Assembly (NCBI GenBank): GCA_026993045.1
Contig: JALWWR010000057.1
Location: 1 to 6,906 of the forward strand
DNA: 6,906 bases
Reading direction: 5' to 3'
DNA from: Thermodesulfatator sp.
GTDB lineage: Bacteria; Desulfobacterota; Thermodesulfobacteria; Thermodesulfobacteriales; Thermodesulfobacteriaceae
Shown in pieces: positions 5,782-6,906 of the stretch. Made by a program: the position numbers and the translations under genes. Each line of letters begins with the position of its first letter. The first letter of the stretch is position 1. Under the pieces are notes generated by a model. That model was not told where the DNA came from and ran no database searches. It was given only the letters and a program-made list of their open reading frames with translations.

Positions 5782-6906
5782 ATAGAAGATTTCTTAAAGG
5801 ATCGAAAAATCGTCCTTCCTTCTCCTCCCGCTCTGGCTTTAAGGCTGCTTGAGCTGGTTCAAAAAGAAGATTACCGCAAATTGGCCGAAACTCTACGTTT
5901 AGATCCGGCCCTGGCGGCCCGGGTCCTGGCCTTGGCCAACTCTCCCCTCTACCGCCGTTCGGAAGAGATTTCTTCTCTAGAAAAAGCTATTTCCCTTTTA
6001 GGGACGGACCTTATCAAAAACATCGCCCTTTCTTTCATTCTGTCTCGGGAATTCCGTTCCCGGGATCAGACCGCGGATCCGGCCTTCAATTTCGACCGTT
6101 TTTGGAAAAAGGCCGTCACCCAGGCCGTGGCCGCCCGGCTCCTTAACCTGGCCCTGGACGGTCCTGCGGACGACCATCTTTTTAGCAGCGCCCTGCTCAT
6201 GGATTTGGGAATGGTTATTTTCTATCTCCTTTTGGGAGAGGAGTATTTGGAGGTCTTTGATGAAAGAGAAGTCTCTCAAAGGCCCGTAGAGGAGATCGAA
6301 GAGGAACTTTATGGCTTTTCCCATGCGGTCTTAGGGGCTTACATGCTTGAAGACTGGGGCCTTCCTACCCACATCGTGCAGGATATCCGCTACCACCATC
6401 AGTGGTCTAAGGCACCCAAAGATTATCGTCTGCACGCCCGATTTCTTTTTTACGCCGACCTCATCAGTCAGATCTATTTTGGGTATCATTCCACCGCCTG
6501 CTATCAACAAGTCCTCCAAGAACTTCCCCCCTTTCTTGAAGTTTCGGAAGAAAGGGTTCAGGAGCTGGTGGACAATGTGGCCCGCGAGAGCCGGGAGATC
6601 TTCAACTTCTTCGATCTTCCTTCGGAAAACCTCCCCTCCTATTCTGAGATTCTTCAGCGTTCCAAGGAGGAACTAGAAAAGCTGAGTATTTCCTACGTTC
6701 TTCTCCTGCGACAGCTGGAAGAAGAAAAACGCCGGGCTGAGGAGCTGGCTCAAAGACTCAAAAGGGCCAATCAGCGACTTCGGGAACTCAGCATTAAAGA
6801 CGGTTTGACCGGTCTTTTTAACCACCGATATTTTCAGGAACGCCTCCAGGCTGAATTCCAACGAGCCCGACGTTACCGCCACAGTCTAGCCCTACTTCTC
6901 TTGGAT
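5767..6906 (+). CDS. HDOD-GGDEF signalling protein, C-terminus cut by window
   Basis: The visible 380 residues hold three parts. Residues about 15-215 are an HDOD domain: LPSPPALALRLLELV (17-31), a helix pair around DPALAARVLALANSPLYR (46-63), SLEKAISLLGTDLIKNIAL (70-88), and E-x-x-x-YGFSHAVLGAYML followed by WGLP and IRYHH (178-211). Residues about 294-341 are charged, heptad-like and likely coiled coil. A GGDEF domain begins at LSIKDGLTGLFNHRYF (341-356) and stops at LLLLD, whose Asp is normally the first metal ligand of diguanylate cyclases. HDOD modules are degenerate relatives of HD phosphohydrolases; here the HD pair reads MD (145-146), so hydrolase activity is unlikely. The likely role is cytoplasmic signalling through cyclic di-GMP, but the GG(D/E)EF loop is outside the window, so cyclase activity is unproven. 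ATG 5767 is the only sensible start, lacks a ribosome-binding site, and lies 27 bases from divergent uvrA. No membrane segment is seen. Confidence 0.9.
   Translation, partial: MSRSKIEDFLKDRKIVLPSPPALALRLLELVQKEDYRKLAETLRLDPALAARVLALANSPLYRRSEEISSLEKAISLLGTDLIKNIALSFILSREFRSRDQTADPAFNFDRFWKKAVTQAVAARLLNLALDGPADDHLFSSALLMDLGMVIFYLLLGEEYLEVFDEREVSQRPVEEIEEELYGFSHAVLGAYMLEDWGLPTHIVQDIRYHHQWSKAPKDYRLHARFLFYADLISQIYFGYHSTACYQQVLQELPPFLEVSEERVQELVDNVARESREIFNFFDLPSENLPSYSEILQRSKEELEKLSISYVLLLRQLEEEKRRAEELAQRLKRANQRLRELSIKDGLTGLFNHRYFQERLQAEFQRARRYRHSLALLLLD

Noticed and set aside
5998..6324. Minus-strand open frame of 108 codons inside the HDOD-GGDEF gene
   Set aside because: The plus-strand frame here is open from 5767 to the window end and encodes a recognisable HDOD domain.

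Overview
The window is almost entirely coding. It suggests a Gram-negative, fairly GC-rich bacterium: one gene makes inner-core lipopolysaccharide, and the codons are rich in CGG, AGG and ATA. The general look (tight packing, many Arg/Glu/Leu residues) would fit a thermophile, for example of the Thermodesulfobacteriota type. That placement is an inference from gene style only, because no phylogenetic marker was compared.

Layout. (1) Positions 1-514, minus strand: the N-terminal 171 codons of a family-9 glycosyltransferase, most like lipopolysaccharide heptosyltransferase I (WaaC). It runs off the left edge. (2) Positions 511-5739, minus strand: one giant gene for a double-length UvrA of about 1742 residues, against roughly 940 for ordinary UvrA. 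It holds two complete UvrA units in tandem, so four ABC ATPase cores. Its stop codon overlaps the waaC start as ATGA, so the two genes are probably co-transcribed and translationally coupled. (3) Positions 5740-5766: a 27-bp divergent intergenic gap that leaves room for little more than promoter elements. (4) Positions 5767-6906, plus strand: an HDOD domain, a coiled coil and the start of a GGDEF domain, cut by the right edge just at the first metal-binding Asp of the GGDEF domain.

The main point of interest is the double UvrA. Double-length UvrA proteins are known (Chlamydia has one), so the fusion itself is not new. The two units here have diverged in complementary ways. Unit 1 keeps the DNA-facing insertion domain but has a divergent UvrB-binding domain, ABC signature and other motifs. 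Unit 2 has a canonical UvrB-binding domain and canonical motifs but has lost the insertion domain, leaving about 10 residues between two CxxC pairs. This looks like division of labour inside one chain, effectively an asymmetric intramolecular UvrA dimer. No CRISPR, mobile element, RNA gene or terminator was seen, and there is no gene-free stretch longer than 27 bp.
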